DNA of 64,000 bases from contig CAJVGD010000001.1 of the NCBI GenBank assembly GCA_910890315.1, positions 1,674,001-1,738,000 on the forward strand. Direction: 5' to 3'. This document shows positions 43,829 to 54,025 of this stretch, one piece after another. Source of the DNA: Serendipita indica DSM 11827. Taxonomy: Eukaryota; Basidiomycota; Agaricomycetes; Sebacinales; Serendipitaceae. Both the position numbers and the translations under genes were made by a program. The first letter of the stretch is position 1. The number at the start of each line of letters is the position of its first letter. The notes beneath the pieces are model-generated. The model was not told where the DNA came from and did not search any database. It saw nothing but the letters and a program-made list of their open reading frames with translations.

Positions 43829-44235
43829 GTCTATAGGGCGCTCTACTGACCGGAATCGATACATTATAGTATTCTACGTGCCGAGCAAGGCTTGAAGATT
43901 TGGTGTTGGATCTCCCGAGCGGGTCAGTCGCTGTCGGGATCCAGTCCTGATGAGAAAAGGCGCTGTCCAAGGGTCGGACGAGGAGAACAAGGGTCCAAAT
44001 AACACGAGAGAAATGCAATGGCAGCCAGACGCTTATGGGTACAAAATGTTCAACGGCCGCGGTCGAGCTGGCGCGCGTCGAGAATATGCTTCACTGCCTC
44101 CAGTTTACACTCGGGCTGGATACGTTACATAACCACGTTGGCAGGCGTAGTTCTATACATCAGCATCTCCGGGACATGATCAGGATGCGTATCTACAGCC
44201 GACGTCAGGCCCAGTCTAGTGACCCAGAGGCGCAC
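43829..44235. other. Intergenic region, no gene seen
   Basis: These 407 bp separate two minus-strand genes: the promoter of the large Ser/Pro-rich gene and the 3' flank of the E2 gene. Open plus-strand frames here are short and featureless. Confidence 0.55.
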
Positions 44236-45117
44236 TTACTTCTTCGTCCATTCCTTTGCCGTTGCCTTGAACTTGGCCTCGTCCGACTTTAATAGCTATT
44301 CGACATATATGTCAGTGTGATGACAGGAAGCCATAAGGGAGGCATACGGCGGCAATGTCTGCTTCATAGGGGTCATCCGGCGAGGGGTTGGCCAGCTTTT
44401 CGTAGACAATATTAAGCACTGCATATGGGTGAGAATCTTCCAAATCTGATTTCGTGACGCTTGCCTGTGGACATTGAAATTGTGGGCTTCCACTTGAAAA
44501 GGGGATTAAGCAGGATGAGACAAATCTGCAGATCGTCGTACCTCGTCTCTCAGAATTGGCACACATATTTCGCCTAGAAATGGTCATGAATAACAGCGCA
44601 GAAACTGAGCCTCGCCGCTTACCTTGCTCGTTGATGCCGGGATGGTAGACTTTGGTCGCAAATACAAGCTATCATGGGTCAAACAGCTGAGTTGTCCGCA
44701 GTGTGCCGCTCACTGAAGGTGCTTTGAAGGGAAAGTTCCCCGGAAAGTCAATCGTGGCCTTGAAATGCCCTCCTTTTGATCGAGATGAGTACCCCACCCC
44801 GTTTCAAGAAACAGATAGCACCTTTATACGGGCTAGAAGGCTGGCCAAATGTGAGTGGCAGTTATTGAGATCGATAGCCACAGTAACGCACCGGCCCTGT
44901 TATTGTGACGTCCCAGTGAGCAAGATTATCCTCCTGAGGATGTATAGTGATTCCCTGGGTGCTATCAGTCGTCCATGCAACTTGACCAAGAAATTGACGC
45001 TCACCTCGATGGGGTTATTAGAGAGGTCTCGGAGCTCCTGTGGAATCATATAAGAGATGCTAGTTGCCTTTACGCTTGTATTACCTTTGCAATTCTCCTT
45101 TGAGCAGTTGAAGCCAT
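44236..45117 (-). CDS. Ubiquitin-conjugating enzyme E2 (UBE2L3/UBE2D-like)
   Basis: E2 enzymes carry ubiquitin as a thioester and pass it to E3-bound substrates. The gene is cut into about nine short exons: MASTAQRRIAKEL / ELRDLSNNPIE / EDNLAHWDVTITGP / PSSPYKG / GHFKATIDFPGNFPFKAPS / LVFATKVYHPGINEQ / GEICVPILRDE / WKPTISMST / VLNIVYEKLANPSPDDPYEA and the last part DEAKFKATAKEWTKK, with the stop at 44236-44238. The YHP-N-region motif appears as YHPGIN, and the active-site Cys is in EICVPIL. Tryptophans and the PDDP loop are in place, giving a class I E2 of about 150 residues. The VYHPGINEQGEICVPIL segment is closest to UBE2L3-like enzymes. One intron is best read as GC-AG. It is divergent from bre2. 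Confidence 0.9.
44419..44464 (-). other. GC-AG intron in E2 gene
   Basis: On the minus strand the exon ends WKPTISMST, then donor GCAAGC and acceptor ATATGCAG, 46 bp, joining in phase to VLNIVYEKLA. A GT six bases downstream is also in frame but would add two residues in a helix of fixed length in E2 enzymes. Confidence 0.7.
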
Positions 45118-45209
45118 GATCAGTGATACAGTCGAGAGTAAGAGTGGGTTGGACCCAGCAAGCGCCGAGTCGAAACGGCCGCTGTCCTTTTAATCCTAAA
45201 AAAGGCGCC
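45118..45209. promoter_or_regulatory. 92-bp divergent promoter between E2 and bre2
   Basis: Start codons at 45117 (minus) and 45210 (plus) are 92 bp apart. The region contains CGCCGAGTCGA at 45163-45173, the same 11-mer as in the rsp5/TFIIB-like promoter. An in-frame plus-strand non-ATG extension exists but is not needed. Confidence 0.5.
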
Positions 45210-47039
45210 ATGGATCCTACAAGCGAGAATCCGGATGACTTGCGGAAGAGAAAGCGCGATCCCAGTGTCGCCCCGTCGCTCCCAGACGTGCCTTCGCCCG
45301 GCGACATTGGCAGTGATGTTGCAGCGTTTCGTTCAGGCCAAGCTGTAGAAGGATTATCCGGATCAACTGCTCCATTGGATGTTGCAGCTCTCCCAACGGC
45401 GCGGGTCTCAAAACTGCCCAATTTCGTAGCCGCGCCGAACAACTCGCGTTTCTTTCTTACTCCAGATGTTCCCGTCAACAGAGCAACCTTTAGATATACA
45501 CCAGCGGGTGCTGCCGAGCCGGGAAAACTCGTCCTTCATCGTTCAATCGAGAATGCACCAACGACAGTCCGATTCAGCTGGGAGGATCGCTCTCCTCATA
45601 TTCGCATCTCACAGGACGGCTTGACTATAGAAGGTTTCGGAGGTTTCAGGAGTGCTCGTTGCAATGTTCCTGTGCGAGAGGGGAAATGGTACGTCGAGTT
45701 CATCATTGAACGCGCCGAAGACACGGATGGCCAGAACCTTGGCAAACATGTTCGAATCGGTTGGGCGAGACGAGAAGCATCCTTGAACGGGCCCGTTGGT
45801 CTGGACGGGTATAGCTACGGACTGCGCGACGTTACCGGCGACTGTGTGACGCTCTCCAAGCTACGGCCGTACGGTCGCCCATTCAAACAAGGCGATGTCG
45901 TCGGCATGTACATTTCACTTCCTCCAAAACGCCACGCGGATCCCAATGATCCACTGGACCCTGCACGCCTGTTGCGGAAACGCATCCCGATCGGTCTCAA
46001 ACTACAGCCTTATTTTGAAACAGCGGAGTATCCAATCTCGAGAGAGATGAAGGCACTCTCAGAACAGGACGACCGGCTACCACCTCCTGTCACGTCTGGC
46101 AAGAAAAGGAAAGTGGAGGCACGGCCGGCAAAGAACGTTACTACCGGTGAACAAGGTCCACTTCGACCACTGCCCGTGCTTGAAGGATCTGTCATTGCCT
46201 ATTTCATCAACGGCGAATGTCAAGGAACGGCATTCACCGACATCTATGACTATTTGCAATTGCGTGAGACGACGAAACGCAAAGCCGCTAAAGACCGACA
46301 AGCTCTAAACCTAAAGGAGCGGCACAACCCTTTTGATGATGGCACTCTTGGCTACTACCCGATGGTGTCATTGTACCATGAAGCCGTTGTTCGATTAAAC
46401 GCCGGCCCAGATTTTCAGTTTCCCCCTCCAGACGACATCGACGCGGTCCTCGGAAGGGTTGAGACTCCTTCGATGACACGAACGTGGAAGCCGCTCTCGG
46501 ACCGCTACGAACAATTTGTCGCCGAGACGTTTGAACTGGATGATTTGGAGGAGGAAATGGCAAAGGAGCGACTCGCAAATAAGGACATTGAAATCATTTC
46601 GGTGGACCCAGAAAAGGCAGCGCAGAGAGAGAAAAGACGAAAGCGAGATGAAGCTCGCCGTAAAGCAAAGAAAGAGGGTGCACAAGCGGCCTCTGCAAGG
46701 GGGAATAGTGCATCTACACGCGCACATTCTGGGACACCCCAACCGCTTTCTTCACAACCAGGAAGTACACCCCAGATACCCGCATCTACGCCAGCGGCCA
46801 ATCAGCTAGACGCTACCCCGCCTCTGTCCGATACTGGATTTGGTGCTCAGAAGAGGGCGCAAAGTGGGGACCACGATGGGTATGGGATGTACTTAGATGT
46901 CGCAACTTCGTCGAGAGAACCATCGGCCCTCCGTGATCTCAGTTCTGGGAGTTCACCTATGCCGGTCAAGGTGGAGGGAGGGAGCCCTGCTATTCAATCT
47001 CCTATGCAACAAAGTAGGGAAATGGAAGTAGACGAATAA
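45210..47039 (+). CDS. bre2: COMPASS/Set1C subunit Bre2 (Ash2-like SPRY protein)
   Basis: Bre2/Ash2 activates Set1-type histone H3K4 methyltransferase within COMPASS. It is a single 609-residue exon starting MDPTSENPDDLRKRKRD. The SPRY domain occupies residues ~125-430: PHIRISQDGLTIEGFGGF, GKWYVEFIIERA, GKHVRIGWARREASLNGPVG, LDGYSYGLRDVTG and GDVVGMYISLP. After an insert come GSVIAYFINGECQGTAF and GYYPMVSLYHEAVVRLNAGP. The DPY30-binding-type helix follows near PLSDRYEQFVAETFELDDLE, then a charged Lys/Arg/Glu helix and a Ser-rich tail. The PHD/WH region of animal ASH2L is absent, as in fungal Bre2. It is intronless, unlike almost all neighbours. Confidence 0.93.
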   Translation: MDPTSENPDDLRKRKRDPSVAPSLPDVPSPGDIGSDVAAFRSGQAVEGLSGSTAPLDVAALPTARVSKLPNFVAAPNNSRFFLTPDVPVNRATFRYTPAGAAEPGKLVLHRSIENAPTTVRFSWEDRSPHIRISQDGLTIEGFGGFRSARCNVPVREGKWYVEFIIERAEDTDGQNLGKHVRIGWARREASLNGPVGLDGYSYGLRDVTGDCVTLSKLRPYGRPFKQGDVVGMYISLPPKRHADPNDPLDPARLLRKRIPIGLKLQPYFETAEYPISREMKALSEQDDRLPPPVTSGKKRKVEARPAKNVTTGEQGPLRPLPVLEGSVIAYFINGECQGTAFTDIYDYLQLRETTKRKAAKDRQALNLKERHNPFDDGTLGYYPMVSLYHEAVVRLNAGPDFQFPPPDDIDAVLGRVETPSMTRTWKPLSDRYEQFVAETFELDDLEEEMAKERLANKDIEIISVDPEKAAQREKRRKRDEARRKAKKEGAQAASARGNSASTRAHSGTPQPLSSQPGSTPQIPASTPAANQLDATPPLSDTGFGAQKRAQSGDHDGYGMYLDVATSSREPSALRDLSSGSSPMPVKVEGGSPAIQSPMQQSREMEVDE

Positions 47040-47162
47040 ATATCTGATATATCCTTCTCTGGCTTCATAAGTTAGGTCACGGTACCTGCCATCCTGGCCC
47101 TGGTGTTCGTATCGGATACCTAGCACAATTCATGAGCTCATGAAAGCAATTCATCATGTGGC

Positions 47163-50100
47163 TCACCCTACTGTCGTACCCACTCCTTTCTGCTTCTCAA
47201 CTCTGATGTCAAACTGCAATTCCTCCGTCTTTGAGTCATATTCCACGATTGCATAATTACGTCGGCCCATAATGTTCTTCGATTTCGGTGGCTTGCCGTT
47301 GGTATCCTTCTGGAAAAGAGGAATCATGGTCTCGTCCTGAATCTGTTAGATTTGGGACCACATTTATCTTTATACGTACTGTCTGCGCATAGTGCATGGA
47401 CTTGTGCTGCTTGTCACTCAGCGAAGCGACCATTGTCTGCACGCCATTCGGCGGTCTGTCCGTTATTAGAAGGGTGTATCACGCTCACTAGAGGACATAC
47501 GGCGTATTGACAATTGCGGATGTCACAACGTTGATCATATATCGATAGTCCATCCTTGGGTCTACAGGTGCATTTGGAGAAAGCGTCTTGAATACACCAA
47601 CCGCCGCGCAGTGCACGTCGCCAGAGAGAAAGGTTACCCGTATCCGACGGAGGAGGGCAAAGTTTTGCATTTGCTCGACAAACCAATTCCGTTCCTTCTT
47701 GTGCTTTGCGGCTGTCCAGTGATCCATTAAATCATCCTGATCTCAATTAGATGTATTCAATGTGCCTTCATTCACTCACGAGCAGCTCAGCATCCTTGTT
47801 GAACTTGTTAACCAGTGAGCCCATACCCAACTGGCCCTGTATATAGATGAGCACGTGAGGAGAGCGAAGCGAAATACATGCCTTCTTTCCGAGTGCAATG
47901 AATGGATTGAAGGAGGATTCCAAGGCGGTTCTAGAAGATGGTCTTTCACCTATTCGACACTATGACATGTACGTACTCTAAGAAATTCATCCTCGGATAT
48001 GCTGCGTATATCTCAGTGACTATAGGCACCTCGAGGTGGCAATGCTAACCAATAGGAATACCTAGGTAAGCATAAGCTTACAGTATGGTCAACGAGCCGG
48101 GGTACGTACCAAGCTGAACGACTAAATGCTTCACCGAAGCGGGTAGCTCCCACAATCTGTCGAACATTCGGCGGTAGGTTGTCTCACTACACACACGATC
48201 CAATCGACGTTCTGCTCTATTCAACTTTAGCTAAGGGCTGATCAATCCGATGGGCACATACCTGCAGTCTAGCATAATCATCGCAGTAGCTGGGCCCATG
48301 TACGTCAGGAAACTGTGTGACGGGTAAGGGATCCATGCCCCAGCTCCGCCTATCAACATCGAGTGTGTACTGTGCTTGCCAGGACGCGAGTCGATTCCAT
48401 CTACCGCGTCGACCTAACCGGTCTGAGTTATAGGCATTATAGTCGGAGGTTGCTTACCACGAAGCACTGAAAGAGAAGGAAGAAATGGTATGCGCGGTCT
48501 CCGATCAATTGGAACATGGGTGAGCGTTGTAGTTCCTCAGGATCTACAAGAGGTCATGAAGAGCTTTGAGCGTGAAATACACATACAGCTGCCAAAACCC
48601 TGAGAGTACTCGATCAGTTCCGTAAAAAGAAAGTGAGGAAATTCTTACATCAATCATATCATGGTCATCTAGTACAGGATCTGATGAGCTCAAGATTCTT
48701 CAACTCGAACTACACACCTAGCATGTTGACCATTGGACTAGTCGTTCTTAGTGGCGTTCACAACGAGTACTTGATACTCACATCGTGCTGTTGGCTTGTG
48801 CAAACTTTCCGTTTCGGAATCTGTCGACGTAAGATTTGCAGGCTCCAATGGACATAGGCGCTTACACCAAGCAATAATGACTAAAGTAAAACCTAGAGGA
48901 GATGAGTAACCCTGGGACCGGGTTGAAGGACTTACCGATCAATAGCTGCTCGAATACTATCGGTAATCTGGTACGCGAGCTTTGCTTTTCGTGAAGTGAG
49001 GTTGATGAATTCTTGAAATTCAGGCTCGCGCATGAGACTGTCGCAATACAATTGATCCCCGCCACCCACAAGAACATGAAAAGGTTTCTCAGCATGCTGA
49101 TCCAGGAGGTCCGACCACACAGGATCGAAACCCGACGCATGACCTGGGCCTCTGAATTCGTCTGCATTGATACCAGCCGAGAATCCGTTGCACTAGCCAT
49201 TGGTTCAATAAGAATTTTCCAAGCGAGCCGAAAAGATTGAAACGTACCGAGTATGCGGCCCAGCGCATGTTCTGCGTTTTGCCGGGAACGAAGAACTGCA
49301 GGCCATGACCTCCATTGACCCGATAGGTGATTGCCATCTCATTTTCAGAAAGAGGTATTTCGAACATCATCCTCCAGAATGTGCATGAGCCATATGGACC
49401 ATGGTACACCCAAATTTCCTGGGCTTTAATGAGGCTGGTCCTCGCACGGGCAGATGGCGTGTAACTATCGGTGCTTTGGAGGGAAGTCCGACTGTAGCTT
49501 GTGCCACCATACGCTGCCGCTGGATGAGATGGGTCACCCATGGGTGTAGATCCGGGAGCATAGTATTGACTCGAGGTTGAGGACGACCGTAGATATGAGG
49601 GTCGTTCTGGGTCCCATTCGAGCGTGAGGCGAGGATGTGGAGAATATATCGAGCCGGCGTCGGCAGTTACAATGAGCACTGAGCCGTAATAGGTATCATT
49701 CTCGACCGTGTCGTATCGGAGCAAAGGTCCACATCTATGCCTGTGGTTAGGACGTGTATATATAGAGGATATTTGATACTCGCAAGAACTGAAGGTGAGG
49801 GTTCATTTTTTCCAGGCCTTTGTAGGCTCTTGCTATCTTGGCACTCAACATTTGCACGGTCAGACACGAACGAACTCACATCGCTCAATGGCACTAGGCG
49901 TGGGATTTAGTTTCTCTTCATATACTCTCTTTTCCTCGTTTGGCATCCAAGACTCGGCATGGTTCGCGGGAGCGTGATACGCAGGTGGGCGCTCCTGATG
50001 TCCAGGCGGAGGTCCAGGAGGAGGACCCCAACTTCCAGTAGAAGCTTCACTCGTCGATCTGGATGGGCCTGTGATATAAGGCTCGTTGAGAGGATTCACA

Positions 50101-50699
50101 TTGACTATCGCTAAGTGGACATCAAAACTGCTTGTTCATAATCACACTGGATTAGTATAGCTCACGTTGATATGACCCATCAGGGTTTCTCTCATATGGT
50201 TCGTGGTATGCTGCTTCGGCCTGAAGACGCGTTAGAATGCGGCAAAGTGCCTAGAAGCGTGGGATGAGATACTAACTCTTCGTAGAGCGTGCCATCCAGC
50301 TTCGTCCATAATACAGCCCACTAGCTTTTGCGGCCTTGGAGTTGGCAAGAACTGTGAAATGGCCTGGAAGCGGCGGGTTTGGTCGGAGTCCAAGATGTGC
50401 GCCTCTCGCCAAAGGTCGGCGCAGTAGTCTTGATGACAGAAACAGACGCGCTTCTGGTGGGAGTGAATTCAAGCGTGAACATTTGACCAGTTAGAGAGGC
50501 ACACGGGCTGCCAAATGACCACCGAAACCCATCCGAGAACTATATAATGCACACTTCTGATATAGATGCAAACCTCGTCACTGATAGGCGCCGACAGCAT
50601 TGGTTCCGAGCGCTTCAACCGCTTCGACAGTGCCTCGTAAAGCATTTGCAGACTACGATAGGAAGCAATGATGAGCCTAGGCCATATTTTTGATATCAT
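47163..50699 (-). CDS. PhoD-like phosphatase-domain protein with N-terminal extension
   Basis: Many short exons on the minus strand encode a PhoD-type metallophosphatase. Recognisable parts are HVLVGGGDQLYCDSLMREP (metal-binding Gly-Gly-Asp-Gln region), FLTSRKAKLAYQITDSI-type helix, DHDLIDG-type region near 48400, SPMFQLIGDRAYHFF, and VTFLSGDVHCAAVGVF (metal-binding Asp/His). The C-terminal DIRVEKQKGVGTTVG ends at 47163; a further exon (GIRYEHQGQDGRYR) is possible. A Pro-rich segment (WGPPPGPPPGHQERPP) lies near the front. Upstream, exons giving ISKIWPRLIIASYRSLQMLY, then KRVCFCHQDYCADLWREAHI and QKLVGCIMDEAGWHALRRAE, extend the protein to 50699; a start at 50309 is the shorter alternative. 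Substrate is unknown. Confidence 0.78.
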
Positions 50700-50827
50700 C
50701 GCTGCTCAAATTTCAGCTTTATGCTTTGCAAACTCAGAGGTCGGATACAACCGCGGTAACAATTGTGGCTATCACTTGGTTCCAACCGCTCCACACGCTC
50801 CACTCCCCTTCGTGACAAAGTTCCAAA
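50700..50827. promoter_or_regulatory. 128-bp divergent promoter region
   Basis: This separates the upstream start of the PhoD-like gene (50699, minus) from the oxidoreductase start (50828, plus). If the phosphatase starts at 50309 instead, the spacer is 518 bp. No TATA box is evident. Confidence 0.45.
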
Positions 50828-52467
50828 ATGGAGATGCTCCCAGTCACCTATTCTATCCCATCCTGGCATGAGAAGAGCCAGCTATCCTCAGGAGATGATT
50901 TCAACGTTGCGATCATAGGTGCTGGAAATGTCAACTTTGGTACGCATACATACCTCGAGGATGCACCTTGACGATCGTTGCAGGCTCTGATGAAGGCCCA
51001 TGGAATCATAGCTATCGTCTCGAGCAGTAGGATATGCCAATTGGGCTTCACTTCCTCTTGACCATAACACTATTCCAGAAAACTTGGTCCTCGTTTGAAG
51101 GTAGTCGCTTTGATCGACCCAGTGCTTGAGCGATCCGCCGACGTCCTGGCCAAGAAGCGCGCCTCATTTGTCAAATCTGCATACGAGAGTACGCAAACCT
51201 ACAAATCAGTCGCAGAATTTGCAGCCGCCGCAATGACTACCGAGCAGAAACCGAGGTGCGCTGGTTGTCTCTGCTAGTCCTGGGACTTATCTCGTTACAG
51301 AATGATCCTTATAGGCTGTCCTCCTGCATTTAGAGGCTCTGATCAAGTCGGAAGAGATATCGAATTACAACTCCTGAAACTGTTCCCTGGAATTGCACTC
51401 TTCGTCGAGAAACCTGTAGCTGCTGGAGAAGTAGCCCGTGCTTTCACGGTAGCAAATGCGATTAAGCAGTCTCAAGTCATCTGTTCAGTCGGGTACATAG
51501 CAAACCCGACACCTGGCCTTGAGCCTGATCAACCTTGGCAGATACATGCTCCGGTATCTCAAAGCTGTGCAAATGATGAAGAACATTATCAAAGATAACA
51601 ACCTAACCGTCATGTGTACGATTGCGCGGTACGCATGCGCTTACGAGTCAATTGCAAAGTCCCATTGGTGGAACAAACCACTAAGGTGCATATCTCATCT
51701 TCTTCTTGCCACTATTCTCTGAGAGGGAGATAGCGGTGGTCCTATCGTTGAGCAAGGCACGCATTTCTGCGACCTGTCCCGCTACTTTGGTGGCGACGTC
51801 GAGATTGCCAGCGTACAAGCGCATTCTGTCGAATGGGATGAAGATCCTGGTAGGCTCTCCAAGATTCGCATCGACGAAAGTACCATCGAGCCGGAGAATC
51901 GCATTCCGCGAGTCACGACCGCCAACTGGTACGTTTTCAATTGCTAAAGATCGGGTCGAGTTTGAACAGTGAAACCCAGGAAATATAAGAGCGGTGCCGT
52001 TGGAACTCTGACTCACTTGGTTGCACTTCAAGGCAAAGCCTATTCCTGCGAGATTGAGGTTTACTGCGACGGCTATCTCCTGAAGTAAGTGTTACATGAT
52101 AAAGGGCACCCAAATTGACATTTGAAGGCTCATTGATCCATACAATGCGCCTATTCTTCACGTCCGTCGCCCAGGCTCCGATCTGGATGAGGTATACACA
52201 TTTGAGCAAGACGATCCGTTCCTCTCCGAGGTATGATTTTACTGTCCAGTGACTTAACCTTTGTGATTTTGGTTTGAGGTGTCGACAATCATCGATGTGA
52301 TCGAACAGGGGTCCTTGGCATCTGAAATCCTAAGCAGCTTTGAAGGTATGAGTAAAATACGAATGATTGATAGCGTTCTGACTCTAGATACAGATGCCTG
52401 TAGGACATATGAGCTCACGTGGGCTATCCGACTGGCAAGCGAACGGAGCCGGGCTTACAATAAATAA
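50828..52467 (+). CDS. Gfo/Idh/MocA-family NAD(P)-dependent oxidoreductase
   Basis: Family members oxidise or reduce sugars, inositols and related compounds using NAD(P). The start MEMLPVTYSIPSWHEKSQ leads into the Rossmann strand-loop VAIIGAGNVNFG. Further exons give LKVVALIDPVLERSADVLAK, MILIGCPPAFRGSDQ, FPGIALFVEKPVAAGEVARA (the family's EKP motif with catalytic Lys) and QVICSVGY. The C-terminal alpha/beta domain includes GGPIVEQGTHFCDLSRYFGG (with the His of the conserved GxHxxD-like motif), VGTLTHLVALQGKAYSCEIE and YDGYLL-type strands. It ends RLASERSRAYNK. About seven short introns are needed. The substrate cannot be told. It converges on the GGPP synthase gene, with 74 bp between stops. 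Confidence 0.88.
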
Positions 52468-52541
52468 CAACCAACAGACTGCTATGTCCCGTCAATACCT
52501 ATCGCATTCGACCACTTCGAATGAGAGAATGAAATATATTG

Positions 52542-53894
52542 CTACTCAGAAGCTTCGTCATCGTCCGCGTCCGGAACTGTAAGTTGGTCCAGAAGCGCCT
52601 CGAGCTTGGAATTTCCACCTAGACGATGGACCTCTTCCCTTATTTGCTTGTCGAGGATATTGAGGACAGAGCGGGTATAAGCAAACGAATGCGTAACCCT
52701 CTTCATGTGCTCGACTGCGTATCGCTTTGTAGTTGGAGTTGACGGTCTCTTTTGAAGAACATCTGTCTGGCTTGAGACATATGGCCGCCATGAATAGCTA
52801 GGAACATACTTATTATTTGACGGTTGGAGGTGCTGGACCGGATTGCATGCACCACTGGAAACGAAAACTTGCCCTCTGTCAAGTCCTCGGCAAAGCCCTT
52901 GTTCACTGCATACTAGGGGCCAATCAGATGAGCTGAGTAATTGAGAGACGGTGACATGCCTGATCCGACTGTAGGTTCATGTAGTCGTCTCGGATCTGGA
53001 AATAGACCCCAATGAGGTTGACAAGGGGGACGTAATTTCTAGAAATGTAAGGAAAGAACCGAATTACACCCGGGTGCGCATACATTTCCGATTCGCTCTT
53101 TGCCATCATGAGTTTCACAGCAAGCCGAAGGAGGCCGCCAGTCTCTGGTGATGATCAGATTGTGGGCAGATGAGTGAAGCGACACGCACTGTTGTTGACC
53201 ATGCTAATGTACTCTTCCTCGGTTGGGCACTGCAGACTGTCGCGCCAGAACATTTCGAGCCCTTGACCCCGATGTAGGTTGAGAAACTCCTCTGGGTCCA
53301 TTGTGAGATTTGTAGTTATTTAGATGGAGAAAAATTACCATTTACAATCTCATCTAGCCCCTCGTGCGAGTCGTCGGATGCTCGGAGCGCGAATAGCTCC
53401 TTGTAAGCGAGAAAGTAGACATAATTGGCAGAGTTGATCGTCTGAGGAACACCGTAGATCTTGTGTGCGACTTGAAATGAACCATTAGATCGTTTAGAAG
53501 GCGAAGACAAGGAAGAAAGACGGACCGGGGATTCCACGTCGCATTTGGGCATCGTCCTCGACATCGTCCATCCTAGATGGGGCCGGTGAATAGACGGCGT
53601 CTGGGAGCATGACACGTACAGCAAGCTGGCATTATGGAGCATCTGAACAATCTTTGCGATGAGAGAGAGCTGCTCCTCGGGCACTTTGAGCCAGTCGTTG
53701 AACGCTGCAGTCATCTTTGTCCGAAAGTCCTTGCCAGGTTGCGAAGTCATGTACGTGTATGGCTCTAGCAGAATCTGTGAAACGCTCAAACTCTCGGCGA
53801 GAAGCAGCAAAGGGCGCCAACTGACCGCTTCATGTGCGGGGGACCAGGTGTTTGTGAGGAGCGGGCTATTGACAAAGTTGTCGTAAATTTGCAT
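52542..53894 (-). CDS. Geranylgeranyl pyrophosphate synthase
   Basis: This trans-prenyltransferase makes C20-PP for protein prenylation and terpenoids. Start at 53894 ([19 protein letters not shown]; an in-frame ATG at 53960 is possible). After the first intron comes [20 protein letters not shown], typical of fungal GGPPS, then [20 protein letters not shown]. The first Asp-rich motif DDVED lies in [15 protein letters not shown], spanning a splice join near 53570. Next are [52 protein letters not shown] and the second motif region [14 protein letters not shown]. The end is [18 protein letters not shown] and a helical C-terminus stopping at DDDEASE. The intron at ~53822-53772 has no stop and a length of 51 bp, so retention would keep the frame. 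Confidence 0.93.
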
Positions 53895-54025
53895 GATATT
53901 ATTGACAAAGTGTTCTAGTGGCCTTGACAAGGTGGCGGAAAAGAATTCACATGAAGCCACTCTTGACGCGCGCTCCTTGAGTCAGCCCATAAATCTCCCT
54001 AAAAACCACCAATTCCCGCCTCGGA
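53895..54025. promoter_or_regulatory. 131-bp divergent promoter between GGPP synthase and panB
   Basis: The start codons at 53894 and 54026 are 131 bp apart (65 bp if the GGPP synthase begins at 53960). A short A/T tract and CCATAAATCTCCC lie near 53987-53999. Confidence 0.45.

Noticed and set aside
44140-44236. Extra C-terminal exon of the E2 after WTKK
   Set aside because: The stop codon overlaps a GTAAGT-like donor, and YACQRGYV lies downstream, but the acceptor gives the wrong phase for that reading. The simple stop is preferred.
48633-48857. Small plus-strand open frame inside the PhoD-like gene
   Set aside because: It is antisense to phosphatase exons with clear family motifs and has no features of its own.
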